Positions 9,151-17,097 of a stretch of DNA of 64,000 nucleotides are shown in pieces. Position 1 is the stretch's first letter. Each line of letters starts with the position of its first letter. The notes under the pieces are model-generated. The model saw nothing but the letters and a program-made list of their open reading frames with translations, did no database searches and was not told the DNA's origin. Origin of the DNA: SG8-4 sp964598225 (GTDB lineage Bacteria > Planctomycetota > Phycisphaerae > Sedimentisphaerales > Anaerobacaceae); NCBI GenBank assembly GCA_964598225.1, contig CAZRBG010000004.1:101867-165866 (forward strand). The letters run 5' to 3'. The position numbers and the translations under genes are program-made.

Positions 9151-9584
9151 ATCTGGCTTCCTTTAGCCGAAAAGGCCACTCTTGTAAGATCGGCCAGGTA
9201 GCAGGCGTCAAGCGCCTGGACCATTAATCCGAACGGAATGGATCCCTGACCTTCGATAATTACCCTGACATTGTCGATGGCTCGCAATTGCTCGAGTTTT
9301 TTGACAAGGTCCATATATTGGGATTCATTGAAGACTTCGTTCTCACAGGTTATCAGTACCGAACCGGAAGCGCTGCGCTGCAGACTGATGCGAATAGGAG
9401 GCAGATCCGTTGATTGACTCGTGCCGGGAGCAATTCCGGATAATTGAGTGGGCAGGTTATCTTCGACCTGTGTGAAAGACGAAGTACACATGAAGAAGAT
9501 GAGCAATAGAAACACAACATCGACCATCGATGCCATATTCAACTGCGGATTAGCGGGATTCTGTTGTTGCCGTGTTAGTAACAT
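9147..9584 (-). CDS. ExbD/TolR-family protein (second copy)
   Basis: This 145-residue single-span protein matches the ExbD/TolR family. It has a short cytoplasmic N-terminus, then LNMASMVDVVFLLLIFFM, in which Asp22 is the conserved membrane aspartate used for proton-driven movement. A periplasmic domain of about 105 residues follows. It is the second of two adjacent ExbD-like genes, 21 bases behind the first. The two copies share only the membrane segment pattern, so the pair could form a heteromeric plug inside the ExbB ring. It shares its last four bases with the start of the TPR gene. No TonB-like protein is encoded nearby, so the energised target is unknown. Confidence 0.9.
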   Translation of the reverse strand: MLLTRQQQNPANPQLNMASMVDVVFLLLIFFMCTSSFTQVEDNLPTQLSGIAPGTSQSTDLPPIRISLQRSASGSVLITCENEVFNESQYMDLVKKLEQLRAIDNVRVIIEGQGSIPFGLMVQALDACYLADLTRVAFSAKGSQI

Positions 9585-9605
9585 GGCTTTTGCTTCCTGC
9601 GTTTA

Positions 9606-10028
9606 TCAACTCGTTCCTCCGGGCTCAGTCACTGCCACATCGATCCTGCTGATGCCGTTACTTGTACAGATTTGCAAGATTCTGGAGACGTTTGCCCAGT
9701 TTGTCGACCGGTCGCCCCGAACCAGTATGGACAGATTGTCCCTGCCCCATAGTTCTATTTCGTTCGTCAGAACCTGCTGTAAGGAATCGACGCTCTTAAT
9801 ACTGCCCGATACGCGTCCGTCTTTATAAACGTTGATGATTAAGCGGCTGCGGTTTTGCTGCTGCGGTTTTTCGCCTTCTTCGGCTTCCGGTAACGGCAAA
9901 GGCTCGACCTTAACCTGCGATATGTGCGAAACGGTCAGAAAGAAGATAATCAGTAGAAACACAACATCGATCAGAGGGGCGATGTTCATTCTAGTGCCGA
10001 GTTCGTGTTTTCTCTTGCAAAGTCGCAC
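9606..10028 (-). CDS. ExbD/TolR-family protein (first copy)
   Basis: The 140-residue product has the ExbD signature MNIAPLIDVVFLLIIFF, with Asp21 in the single transmembrane helix, followed by a periplasmic domain with a Pro/Glu-rich linker (about residues 40-55). Translation starts at a GTG at 10028, with AGGGGC upstream; this places the helix at the usual distance from the N-terminus. It sits 15 bases behind the ExbB-like gene. In this family the aspartate takes up protons flowing between ExbB and ExbD and drives rotation or conformational change across the periplasm. Which outer-membrane or periplasmic process is driven here is not shown. Confidence 0.9.
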   Translation of the reverse strand: MRLCKRKHELGTRMNIAPLIDVVFLLIIFFLTVSHISQVKVEPLPLPEAEEGEKPQQQNRSRLIINVYKDGRVSGSIKSVDSLQQVLTNEIELWGRDNLSILVRGDRSTNWANVSRILQICTSNGISRIDVAVTEPGGTS

Positions 10029-10043
10029 TGTTAAGCCCCTGTG

Positions 10044-10811
10044 TTATTTCGTGGTGTGACGAAAATGCCCCATCAGCTTTTCCACTACCGTTTCAGACTC
10101 GGCAACGTAGCTGTCGATGCGCTTACGGAAAAAGGCAACGAAGAACATGGTCGGTATCGCAACAATCAACCCCATGCAGGTAGTCACCAGGGCCATGGAA
10201 ATCCCACCTGCAAGGTCTGAAGGATTGGCCGCTCCTCCCGACGCTGCTATCGTGTTAAATGAGGCGATCATTCCTGTTACCGTCCCGAGCAGCCCGAGCA
10301 TCGGTGTTGTGGATGCTATGAATGACAAATATTCAAGCTTACGGTACAACTTTGATATCTCTCGCTCGCTTACCTCCTGCATCGCATTCTGCATGTCGAA
10401 AAAGCCGAACATGGCGCCCACCTGGTTCAGGCCCGCTCCCACGACCTGGGCAAGAAAGGAGTCGTCTTGGGCACAGACCTCCCTGGCTTTGTCATATCGC
10501 TTTTTCTGTATGTATTGTCCCACTTCTTCAGTCAACTCTTCCGGCAGCATGCGTTCGCGGCGTATGGTTATGAAGTTCTCTATCGCCAGCGCCACGGCCA
10601 CACAGGACGCCAGAACGATCACAAAACCTATGGGCCCTCCCGCAACAATCGTACTCCAGAGAGAAACTCGGGAGGATTGCTCTGCATCGATTGATCCATC
10701 AGAAGCTGTTCCGCCTAACCCGACGCCCGTTTGAAACATCAAAGTCACGATAATTATTACCGAAATAAACAGCTTCGTGTCGCCTGATGCTTTGATTTTA
10801 CGCTCGGTCAT
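10044..10811 (-). CDS. ExbB/TolQ/MotA-family proton channel protein
   Basis: This protein of 255 residues has the MotA/TolQ/ExbB architecture: an N-terminal hydrophobic segment (about 14-32) that may be a signal or extra helix, a membrane helix near 55-78, a cytoplasmic loop, and two closing helices around 165-190 and 205-230. The conserved stretch with TPMLGLLGTVTGMI is the family's pore-lining region. I chose the ATG at 10811, after GGGAG at good spacing. A longer frame to 10952 would overlap the upstream vWA gene by about 100 bases and adds a Cys-rich non-membrane tail. It should form the pentameric ring in which the two ExbD proteins act. The N-terminal extra hydrophobic segment is common in planctomycete members, from general knowledge. 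Confidence 0.9.
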   Translation of the reverse strand: MTERKIKASGDTKLFISVIIIVTLMFQTGVGLGGTASDGSIDAEQSSRVSLWSTIVAGGPIGFVIVLASCVAVALAIENFITIRRERMLPEELTEEVGQYIQKKRYDKAREVCAQDDSFLAQVVGAGLNQVGAMFGFFDMQNAMQEVSEREISKLYRKLEYLSFIASTTPMLGLLGTVTGMIASFNTIAASGGAANPSDLAGGISMALVTTCMGLIVAIPTMFFVAFFRKRIDSYVAESETVVEKLMGHFRHTTK

Positions 10812-10848
10812 ACTAAAAAGCTCCCTATTTATCCGTTCGGTTAATCTG

Positions 10849-12006
10849 TTAAGGTTGAATAGTAAAACCCGGAGGCACGAACATGTAGGAACCGCCGTTC
10901 TCGTTGGCAATTCTCCACAAGACGGCTTGTCCGGCCGGATTATGAAATGCAATGGTATGAATCCGGATGCCTCGATTTCGGACGCGGATTACGTCACATA
11001 CGCTGTCATTAAAGGCCCCGTCCGACAACAGCCATACAGCATCGGGCTTAAGCGACAGAGCGTGAAGCATTGCTTCTTCCGGATGTGTGCCGCCTCTGGA
11101 TGCGATGCTTCTAATCCAGGGTAAGTAGTTCATCTTATTGGCGTCGGTTGCCGATACCAGGCCGCTGGCCTGCATGGGATGAGATACTGAGTCATAAAAG
11201 ATGACGAAGAATTTCTGATTTGATTCGAGTCTGGTAATAGAGTTTATCAACTCCGTTTTAACTGCCTCCAACCTGGCGCCTTTCATACTCCCGGAGCGAT
11301 CTACAACATAAACGAAGCTTTGGCCGCGAACGCGACTTCCAAAAAAGACTCCCTCTCCACCTCGCCCGCCGCGCTTGCTTCCTGTTCCGCTTCCACCCCA
11401 CCCGCCTCTGGGCACATCCATACCACCCCTGCTCACCAAAGGCCCGCCCAGAGTTCCTCCTGCAGGTCCGGCTGAATTGTCTGCTTCCAGGCTTACGTTG
11501 GTTGCATTTTCATCGGCTGAGTCTAGCGATTTGTCGAGGCTACTCTCGCTCAGTTCTTTGTCTTGCGAAGCCGATGGTGAAGGCACAGTCAGTTCAGGCG
11601 ATTGACTTTCCGGCGATGTCAGGTCAACATTTCGGGGCTCGCCGAGTCCGTCATCCTCAGTAACTATGCCCACACCTCTTTCTTCGCCTCCCATCCCGGA
11701 TCCGGTATTCCACGTTAATCCTGCGAAAAGCAACAGAAGCAGGCCGTGTAAAACCAGCGAGGTAGTCCATCCCGCTATTGGTGAGATGCGGTCTTTGCGG
11801 CTCGATCCCGTGAACTCATACGTCTCAATGGGAGTCAGGGTAAGGGACGTCTTACAGTTCGGGCAAGGTGCCTCTCTGCCGATATGCTTTGCTCGGAACC
11901 GAATTCTCCTGTTACAGCTCTTGCACAAACAGATCAGTTTGCGTTCAGGATCAGCCTGCCCAGTCCTTTTGGCACCGGAAATGTCCTTATTTTCGCGCGA
12001 TCTCAT
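10849..12006 (-). CDS. Zinc-ribbon, single-span vWA-domain protein
   Basis: The 385-residue protein has three parts. A cytoplasmic zinc ribbon (CXXC at about residues 28-31 and 48-51, Cys-Pro-Asn-Cys in the second) comes first. A transmembrane helix follows (about 80-98), then a Ser/Gly-rich linker (about 100-225) that would lie in the periplasm. The C-terminal von Willebrand factor A domain has a complete metal-ion-dependent adhesion site: DRSGSM for the DXSXS motif, Thr in GGTHPEE, and Asp in LLSDGAF. It should therefore bind a divalent cation and a protein ligand outside the cytoplasm. It is the first gene of the ExbB/ExbD operon and has a TATAAT box 61-66 bases upstream of its ATG. The combination suggests a sensor or adhesion subunit for the proton-driven complex. 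That role is inferred. Confidence 0.8.
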   Translation of the reverse strand: MRSRENKDISGAKRTGQADPERKLICLCKSCNRRIRFRAKHIGREAPCPNCKTSLTLTPIETYEFTGSSRKDRISPIAGWTTSLVLHGLLLLLFAGLTWNTGSGMGGEERGVGIVTEDDGLGEPRNVDLTSPESQSPELTVPSPSASQDKELSESSLDKSLDSADENATNVSLEADNSAGPAGGTLGGPLVSRGGMDVPRGGWGGSGTGSKRGGRGGEGVFFGSRVRGQSFVYVVDRSGSMKGARLEAVKTELINSITRLESNQKFFVIFYDSVSHPMQASGLVSATDANKMNYLPWIRSIASRGGTHPEEAMLHALSLKPDAVWLLSDGAFNDSVCDVIRVRNRGIRIHTIAFHNPAGQAVLWRIANENGGSYMFVPPGFTIQP

Positions 12007-12337
12007 AATTGCAACCCTGCCATTCGGCGTCGAATTCTCAGCCCCGCCTCGATGATGGCAAGATGTATTATACCAAAAAAAGACCTTTTCTGCACGTGTT
12101 TTGTCCGGTGCAAGGTCTATCGGGTGTGGCCAGATGCTCTGGCGCTGCTATGCGGCCGGATTTGGCTGCTCCGGCAGCTTTGCCATGCCTTGGACTGTGC
12201 TTGGTAAACCTTTTGGCCTTCATTTTCGGCAATTACACGAAGCAGTCCCGGTCTTTTGACCGGCGGCGAACTCGTTCGATACGAATCTTGCCGTTTACCG
12301 TCTCATGACAAGCCGCTTGGCGCGCCTTGTTTGGCTA
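12007..12337. other. Intergenic region between argJ and the vWA operon
   Basis: The 331 bases between the argJ stop and the vWA start contain a likely minus-strand promoter (annotated separately). The rest is downstream sequence of argJ-side DNA with several possible small hairpins but no gene that I can support. Confidence 0.4.
12067..12072 (-). promoter_or_regulatory. Probable -10 box for the vWA-ExbB-ExbD operon
   Basis: Read on the minus strand this is a perfect TATAAT, followed by a purine-rich start region and the vWA ATG about 60 bases downstream. No good TTGACA-like -35 hexamer is found 16-18 bases upstream, so strength and sigma factor are uncertain. Confidence 0.4.
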
Positions 12338-13597
12338 TCACGTATGGTAGTCGGCGTTGATCCTCACGTATTCTTTGCTAAGATCGCAGCCGTAGCAAAA
12401 GCCGCTCGATTTGCCCGCTCCCAGGTCTACGGTAACCGTATGCTCGGCCCGGGATATGATCTGGCTTGCCCGGGCCGCGTTAAATCTCTTCGGCGCCCCG
12501 TTCTGGAAGACCGCCATGGCCCCCAACTTGCACGACAGCTTCTCCCGATTCAATTTCACCCCCGCCGAGCCGACTGCGCAAATAATCCTGCCCCAGTTGG
12601 GGTCGCCGCCGTTGACGGCGCACTTTACCAGCGGATAGTCCGCGATCGCTCTGGCGGCTGTACAGGCGTCGGATTTGGTGGCGGCACCATTTACAACGAC
12701 CTTGAACATCCGCGTAGCGCCTTCAGCATCGAGCGCCATCTGCTTTGTAAGATCCCGGCACAGATCGAGCAACGCAGCGGCGAATTTTTTGTATCGCGAC
12801 CCCCGGCGCGCGATCGGTCGATTGCCCGCAAGCCCCGATGCGAGAAGTATTGCCGTGTCGTTGGTACTCTGGTGGCCGTCAACAGTGAGCCTGTTCAAAG
12901 ACTCGCCGATCGCAGCCTTCAGCGCGCTTGCCAGCATCGTCTTGCTCACAGCGGCGTCGGTTGTCAGAAAGCAAAGTGTCGTCGCCATATTGGGAGCGAT
13001 CATCCCGGCGCCTTTGACCGCACCGGCTATAGTCACTTTGCAGCCGGAGATATCGAGCCGCCGCACCGTTTGCTTGGGCTTGGTATCGGTGGTCATTATG
13101 GCCTTTGCAAAATCCAGCCCGGCCCTGCGTGAATCCGAGAGTTTAGCCCTGGTCTTCGCTATGCCTGAGACGATCTTGACGATTGGCAATTGCTCGCCGA
13201 TGATTCCGGTGGAAGCAACGAGGACGTTGCGACTTTCGATTTTCGTCCGGCCCGGGTGCGGCCGGAGATATTCTTTATCCGGATCTTGCAGTTGCCGTGC
13301 GGTCTCGCGGCACATCTTTATCGCGTTGTCGAATCCCTTCCGCCCCGTGCAGGCATTGGCGTTGCCCGAATTGACGACGACCGCCGAGACGCTCGGGCTC
13401 TTGACGTGCTCGCGGCTTACAGTCACGGCCGCCGAGACGATCTTGTTGGTGGTAAATACCGCCGCCGCCCTCGCACCGGCGGGGCAGTAAATCATCCCGA
13501 GGTCCGGCTTGCCCGATTTCTTAACGCCGCAGTGCAAACCCGTCGCTCGAAAGCCCTTGGGCGAGGTAATCGTATTGTTCTTAGCTTGAGTATCCAT
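12338..13597 (-). CDS. argJ: Bifunctional ornithine acetyltransferase/N-acetylglutamate synthase
   Basis: ArgJ moves the acetyl group from N-acetylornithine to glutamate, closing the acetyl cycle of arginine biosynthesis; bifunctional forms also use acetyl-CoA. The 419-residue product shows the family landmarks: GLHCGVKKSGKPDLG near the N-terminus, VVVNSGNANACTG, STGIIGEQLP, and the self-cleavage region KGAGMIAPNMATTL. In that region the protein is normally cut before the first Thr after NMA, which becomes the catalytic nucleophile of the beta chain. I chose the ATG at 13597, preceded by GGTAGG; the frame is open to 13633. Length is close to the usual 390-420. It stands alone, with no other arg genes in the window. 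Composition is higher in G+C than its neighbours, especially at third positions. Confidence 0.93.
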   Translation of the reverse strand: MDTQAKNNTITSPKGFRATGLHCGVKKSGKPDLGMIYCPAGARAAAVFTTNKIVSAAVTVSREHVKSPSVSAVVVNSGNANACTGRKGFDNAIKMCRETARQLQDPDKEYLRPHPGRTKIESRNVLVASTGIIGEQLPIVKIVSGIAKTRAKLSDSRRAGLDFAKAIMTTDTKPKQTVRRLDISGCKVTIAGAVKGAGMIAPNMATTLCFLTTDAAVSKTMLASALKAAIGESLNRLTVDGHQSTNDTAILLASGLAGNRPIARRGSRYKKFAAALLDLCRDLTKQMALDAEGATRMFKVVVNGAATKSDACTAARAIADYPLVKCAVNGGDPNWGRIICAVGSAGVKLNREKLSCKLGAMAVFQNGAPKRFNAARASQIISRAEHTVTVDLGAGKSSGFCYGCDLSKEYVRINADYHT

Positions 13598-13853
13598 GCG
13601 CAGAAACCTACCAGAATGCCGAAACTCATTCAAGCAAATTACCTTGCCCCTGAGCCGGCTCAGGCCGAATTTCCGTTAGTAGCCGTACTGAAAGCTCACA
13701 TGACGTCACTGCGAAGCTCGCGCTGTCGCCTCCTACTGTCCTTTTCCGGACGGATTTGACTTTTCGCGATTTACGCACTATTGTGGTACTCTTGATACCG
13801 AAAGACAAGAGAAACAGAGAAAATGGACCAAAGCTGAATGAAGGAACCATATC

Positions 13854-14261
13854 ATGTCTACTCGATACCGAATTATTACCACACTACTGATTCTTACTTG
13901 TGTTGCGGCTCTTACCGGCTGCAAGGACGGCCCGATACCGCCGAAGCAAACGGAGGATACCGAGCCCAACGTACCTGAGCCGAATGTAACGGAGCCTAAC
14001 GAGCCGCCGTCAACCGATATCCCGAAAAGGCCGCCCAAGGATACATTCGAAATAACGGGAACCGTCGTATACAAGAGCATAGAAGGCGGATTCTACGCCA
14101 TCGATGGCGACAACGGCAGAAAGTACAACCCGATCAACCTGCCCGAAGAATTCAAAAAAGACGGCCTGAAAGTAAAACTAACCGCCCGCCTAAAAAAAGA
14201 CGCCGTCAGCTTCCAAATGTATGGTTCGATTATTGAGGTGGTGAATATCGCCCACCAATGA
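13854..14261 (+). CDS. Small lipoprotein
   Basis: The 135-residue product has a lipoprotein signal peptide with lipobox LTGC, Cys at about residue 23, so it should be lipid-anchored after export. A Pro/Glu/Asn-rich spacer with the repeat EPNV (about residues 35-60) separates the anchor from a compact C-terminal domain of about 75 residues (ITGTVVYKSIEGGFYAIDGDNG). That domain reads like a small beta-barrel (OB-like) fold, which is inferred from alternating hydrophobic residues only. An AAGGAA ribosome site precedes the ATG. It stands alone on the plus strand, and its function is unknown. Confidence 0.75.
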   Translation: MSTRYRIITTLLILTCVAALTGCKDGPIPPKQTEDTEPNVPEPNVTEPNEPPSTDIPKRPPKDTFEITGTVVYKSIEGGFYAIDGDNGRKYNPINLPEEFKKDGLKVKLTARLKKDAVSFQMYGSIIEVVNIAHQ

Positions 14262-14339
14262 GTTGAGAATAAGCAATTTGAGTAGAACCTTTGTTAAATC
14301 TTGGCCACGAGATGGAGGAGTTATTGAAAGGGAAAGTTT

Positions 14340-14885
14340 GTGGAATACATAGGTATTGCAATCGCAATCGTGTCGCTTTTACTGTCACTTTATGCTGTGC
14401 GGCTGGGTCAGAAGAATCGGAGTTACGATCTTCTGTTTAAGTTTTACACCGACCTTAAGCTTAAAGAGCCTAAACAGGCAGACGATATCGAACATATAGT
14501 TCCGCCTAGTCCGAACGAAATGGATGAGGAAGAACAATTTATGCGCATGCACAATAGTAAAGTAATACAAGAAAACATCGAAGCTAAGTTCAATTTATTG
14601 TGTTATGCTGTATTGAAGCACCAAATTCCGATAGGTGAATTTTTTACGCTCTTTGCACCCTATCTGCAGATGCGGATGGAGTTCTGGCCAAGGTATGGTA
14701 CTCACAGAATAGGGAATTACCCATACACGGCCCGAGTGATTGACAAGTGTATGAGGAAAGGAATGCTACCAATCTGTAAGAATAGAAATTACGACAAAAA
14801 ACGGAGGGGAAAGCTACGCTATTGGAAGGATGGGGCAGAAGCATTCGAAGAAATGCATCAAAATATATTGGAGAAGTCAAAGTAA
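14340..14885 (+). CDS. Hypothetical membrane-anchored protein
   Basis: Translation probably starts at the GTG at 14340, after AAAGGGAAAG. The 181-residue protein has one N-terminal membrane helix (residues 3-21) and a cytoplasmic helical domain rich in charged residues, with WPRYGTHRIGNYPY around position 120 and several conserved-looking aromatic residues. I do not recognise the family. Base composition is clearly more AT-rich than in the flanking housekeeping genes, like that of the TIR gene that follows 99 bases later. This suggests the two came in together as accessory DNA. Small membrane proteins are often effectors beside TIR proteins in defence loci, but no residue here shows such a role. 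Confidence 0.6.
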   Translation: MEYIGIAIAIVSLLLSLYAVRLGQKNRSYDLLFKFYTDLKLKEPKQADDIEHIVPPSPNEMDEEEQFMRMHNSKVIQENIEAKFNLLCYAVLKHQIPIGEFFTLFAPYLQMRMEFWPRYGTHRIGNYPYTARVIDKCMRKGMLPICKNRNYDKKRRGKLRYWKDGAEAFEEMHQNILEKSK

Positions 14886-14953
14886 GTAGGATGGACAACA
14901 CAATTGTCAATGTTTACCAACAGAGAAATTGTGATTGGTGAATGAGGGACCGC

Positions 14954-14975
14954 ATGGGCAGGTGGACTTGCCCAT
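14954..14975. repeat. Hairpin left of the TIR gene
   Basis: ATGGGCA (14954-14960) pairs with TGCCCAT (14969-14975). A related hairpin with GGGCAAG and CTTGCCC arms lies just after the TIR gene's stop at 15886-15903. The pair brackets the TIR gene; each could be a repeat-family member, or a boundary of an acquired cassette. Confidence 0.4.
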
Positions 14976-15474
14976 CCAACAATCATGAGTTCAGTTTTCA
15001 TAAGCTATTCGCACCGAGATAAATCCTTTGCTAAAAGGCTGGCAAAAGACTTGCGGGATGAAGGTCATATTGTATGGACTGATGAGGCAGAGATTCGAGT
15101 TGGTGACTCACTAATAGAAAAGATGAGAGCAGCGATTGATGCTGTGGATTTTGTTGCCGCGATAGTATCCTCAACGTCAATTGATAGTAACTGGGTAAAG
15201 AAAGAATTGGACTTGGCATCAAACCGAGAAATGAGCGAAAATCGAGTGGTCGTTTTGCCTATTTTGCTGGACGATGTCGAATTACCTGGATTTCTCAAAG
15301 GTAAGTTCTACGCAGATTTCAGAAAGCCGGAAAGATATCAAAAGGCTCTAAATGAAATACTTGATCGGCTCGAACCAGAAACCTCGGTTCCCGATCTTTC
15401 TTCGGAGAGAATGCTAATCCGTCCATATTTGCTAATAGAGACACCAGCCCATAGTTGGCTGAGGGTGCCCTTAT

Positions 15475-15483
15475 CAGAATTAG
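15475..15483. repeat. Left target-site duplication
   Basis: CAGAATTAG abuts the left end of the foldback element and is repeated exactly at its right end (15670-15678). Confidence 0.85.
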
Positions 15484-15669
15484 GCTTCATCCGGTTAATG
15501 AGTAGGTCACTGCATAGATCGGGACCCTGGGATTAGATCGAGAGAAAAATCGTTTGGGCAGATGGCCAAATTAGGGCAGCCAGGGGGGTAATTTGGACAT
15601 CTGGGGCCCCGAACGATTTTTCTCGGTCTTTGGGGATCGCTATGTTACCTACGCATTAACCGGATGAAC
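15484..15669. mobile_element. 186-bp foldback (MITE-like) element
   Basis: The element is a nearly complete inverted repeat. Its left end GCTTCATCCGGTTAATG matches the reverse complement of the right end (GTTCATCCGGTTAATG). Arms of about 90 and 81 bases stay paired through GAGAAAAATCGTT and CCAAATTA to a loop of about 15 bases (15574-15588). It is flanked by 9-bp direct repeats and has no room for a transposase, so it must have been moved in trans. A 9-bp duplication is typical of several IS families but does not identify one. It interrupts the TIR gene. I see no second copy in this window. Confidence 0.85.
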
Positions 15670-15678
15670 CAGAATTAG
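15670..15678. repeat. Right target-site duplication
   Basis: The CAGAATTAG copy at the right end of the foldback element; it starts the second part of the interrupted TIR gene. Confidence 0.85.
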
Positions 15679-15885
15679 ATCAGTTAGGTATTCGCGATGA
15701 TATAACTGAGTACTCGTATGGAGATAATCTTTACGCTTATCTTGAGGAAGACGATGATATGACGACATTTATTGAAGCCAAGGAAAAAGAACGCGGTGAC
15801 GGTTACGATGTTGAAGAGGAGAGCTTCACCTTGTTCGTTGACGAATTTCCTTTAAAGGATTAGGCTGTAGGATAAGCAAACCACA

Positions 15886-15903
15886 GGGCAAGATCGCTTG
15901 CCC
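15886..15903. repeat. Hairpin right of the TIR gene
   Basis: A perfect 7-bp stem (GGGCAAG with CTTGCCC, loop ATCG) lies 22 bases after the TIR pseudogene stop. It could serve as a terminator-like structure, but no T-run follows. Confidence 0.45.
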
Positions 15904-16502
15904 ATGCTGAACGAGAGGTGGGTTGTTGTTAGAGAGTCAGAAACCGCATGGGCTGCAATGACTTCGCGTATTATGAAGCTGGGTGTTTTTGGATTTAACG
16001 CTTTGAGGGCGATAGCATTAATCAGCGAAATCAGCGCAATCCGCGGTTATTCTCATATTTTGTAAGAATATATTTGAAAATATCGAATAATTATGTTAAT
16101 ATACATAACTAACATACATATAGGATAATCAGGTTCCAACATTGACCATCCATTCGGCTTCGCTCAGGACGTGTTTATTATTGACTATTGAATATTGACC
16201 CTGCTACCTCGGCGTTACTCGGGACAGGCTTGGCAGGGAGGAAAATACAATTTCTTGGGAGACTGCTGCACGTTTACAGAGTAAATAAGGAGTAAGGGCT
16301 GTGAATATAAGGACTTACACACCGTTCAACCTGGCTCATAACAACTTTCGGATTCCTGTTCCGCCGAGTCCGGGCATTGAATTACGTTTCGGCAGCGAAT
16401 TGGCTGCAAGCAACGGTTGGCCGCCAAACAGCATGCTCTGGAATCTTGCCACAGTCTCTTTCTTGGTGTGAATTCGTGTTCATTCGTGGTTTCCAAAATA
16501 AT

Positions 16503-16788
16503 GCGAAACAAAGCCAATTTGCGAAAGGATAGAATGACATAAACGTTATGATGATAGAAGGTTATGTAAAAAACTGTACGGTTTTAGGGCAGTGGAATAA
16601 AGCCAATTCAAAACCAAATAACTGGATTCCCGCCTGCGCGGGAATGACAGAGGTGGGGCGGGTATCGAAAAATGCGAAACGAACCCAATTTTGGGAGAGG
16701 CTTAAGGAACGTAACATTTTTGCTGGCAGATAGTTACGATAATTTACTCGATTTTAGGGCGTTTGAAACGAACCCAATTTGAGGATGA
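16503..16788. repeat. Degenerate tandem repeat array, period about 80-90 bp
   Basis: A head motif like AAACGAACCCAATTT recurs at about 16505, 16594, 16676 and 16765. Units 1 and 3 are alignable along their whole length, including a shared GATTTTAGGGC/GGTTTTAGGGC block near the end. Unit 2 is largely replaced by other sequence including the hairpin at 16626-16645, and unit 4 is partial. All reading frames through it are broken. Confidence 0.55.
16626..16645. repeat. Perfect 8-bp-stem hairpin
   Basis: ATTCCCGC and GCGGGAAT separated by CTGC, inside the degenerate repeat array. This type of palindrome is common as a dispersed intergenic repeat in many bacteria, from general knowledge. Confidence 0.55.
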
Positions 16789-16838
16789 CAGACGATATCG
16801 GCGTGACTGAATAGGGTTGTGAGGCGGGATGGTGGCAA

Positions 16839-17009
16839 GAGCGTCTCGCCCTTGGGTCGCGAGGCCGTCCCGGCCTTGCTAATTTACAGGACGAGGGTAA
16901 GTCTGTCCCCGCCGAAAGGCGTCCCAAAGGGAGAGCACAGTCGAGGGAATGGCCTTGCTACGTTACAAGGGCAAATGCAATCAGTACGTTACAAGGGCGA
17001 GACGCCCTC
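16839..17009. repeat. G+C-rich segment with inverted and direct repeats
   Basis: GAGCGTCTCGCCCTTG (16839-16854) is inverted, with one extra base difference, at 16992-17009. TACGTTACAAGGGC occurs directly at 16959-16972 and 16985-16998. The segment differs in composition from the AT-rich DNA to its left. Confidence 0.5.
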
Positions 17010-17097
17010 GCCACGCGCGGACGGTCCTAGGGACTTCTTGCGGAGGACGTCCGCGACACGGATGGTTTGCGGCGTCACTACGAACGTGCCGGGATTT

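Larger units (their letters stand above)
14985..15863 (+). pseudogene. TIR-domain protein gene interrupted by a foldback element
   Basis: The first part (14985-15536) encodes a TIR domain: VFISYSHRDK at residues 4-13, and SIDSNWVKKEL at 65-75, where Glu74 fits the catalytic Glu of TIR NAD-degrading enzymes. The frame ends at TAG 15534-15536, inside a 186-bp foldback element (15484-15669). The element is flanked by CAGAATTAG on both sides. Removing the element and one copy of the repeat (195 bases, 65 codons) joins the TIR part in frame to an open stretch ending at TAG 15861-15863. This restores a 227-residue protein with an acidic C-terminal domain (residues about 150-227; YLLIETPAHSWLRVPLSEL, DQLGIRDDITEYSYGDN, YLEEDDD). 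The present 183-residue product may retain the TIR fold but has lost the C-terminal domain. The restored protein may have been a defence or signalling effector. Confidence 0.85.
15864..17097. other. Gene-poor repeat-rich region
   Basis: This 1.2-kb stretch has short frames only, and they read through repeats. From left to right it holds a perfect hairpin (GGGCAAG/CTTGCCC, 15886-15903) and an AT-rich segment (16052-16124). A dispersed-type sequence (CCATTCGGCTTCGCTCAGG, 16150-16168) recurs with one mismatch at 49145. A degenerate tandem array (16503-16788) interrupted by a hairpin follows, then a G+C-rich inverted-repeat segment (16839-17009). I see no supportable gene. Confidence 0.6.

Noticed and set aside
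12305..13490. Long plus-strand frames
   Set aside because: They are opposite argJ, whose conserved motifs are on the minus strand; they have no domain of their own.
15537..15660. Read-through of the TAG at 15534 to make a longer TIR protein
   Set aside because: A second in-frame stop (TAA at about 15657) lies within the foldback element, so read-through of one stop would not reach the downstream part.
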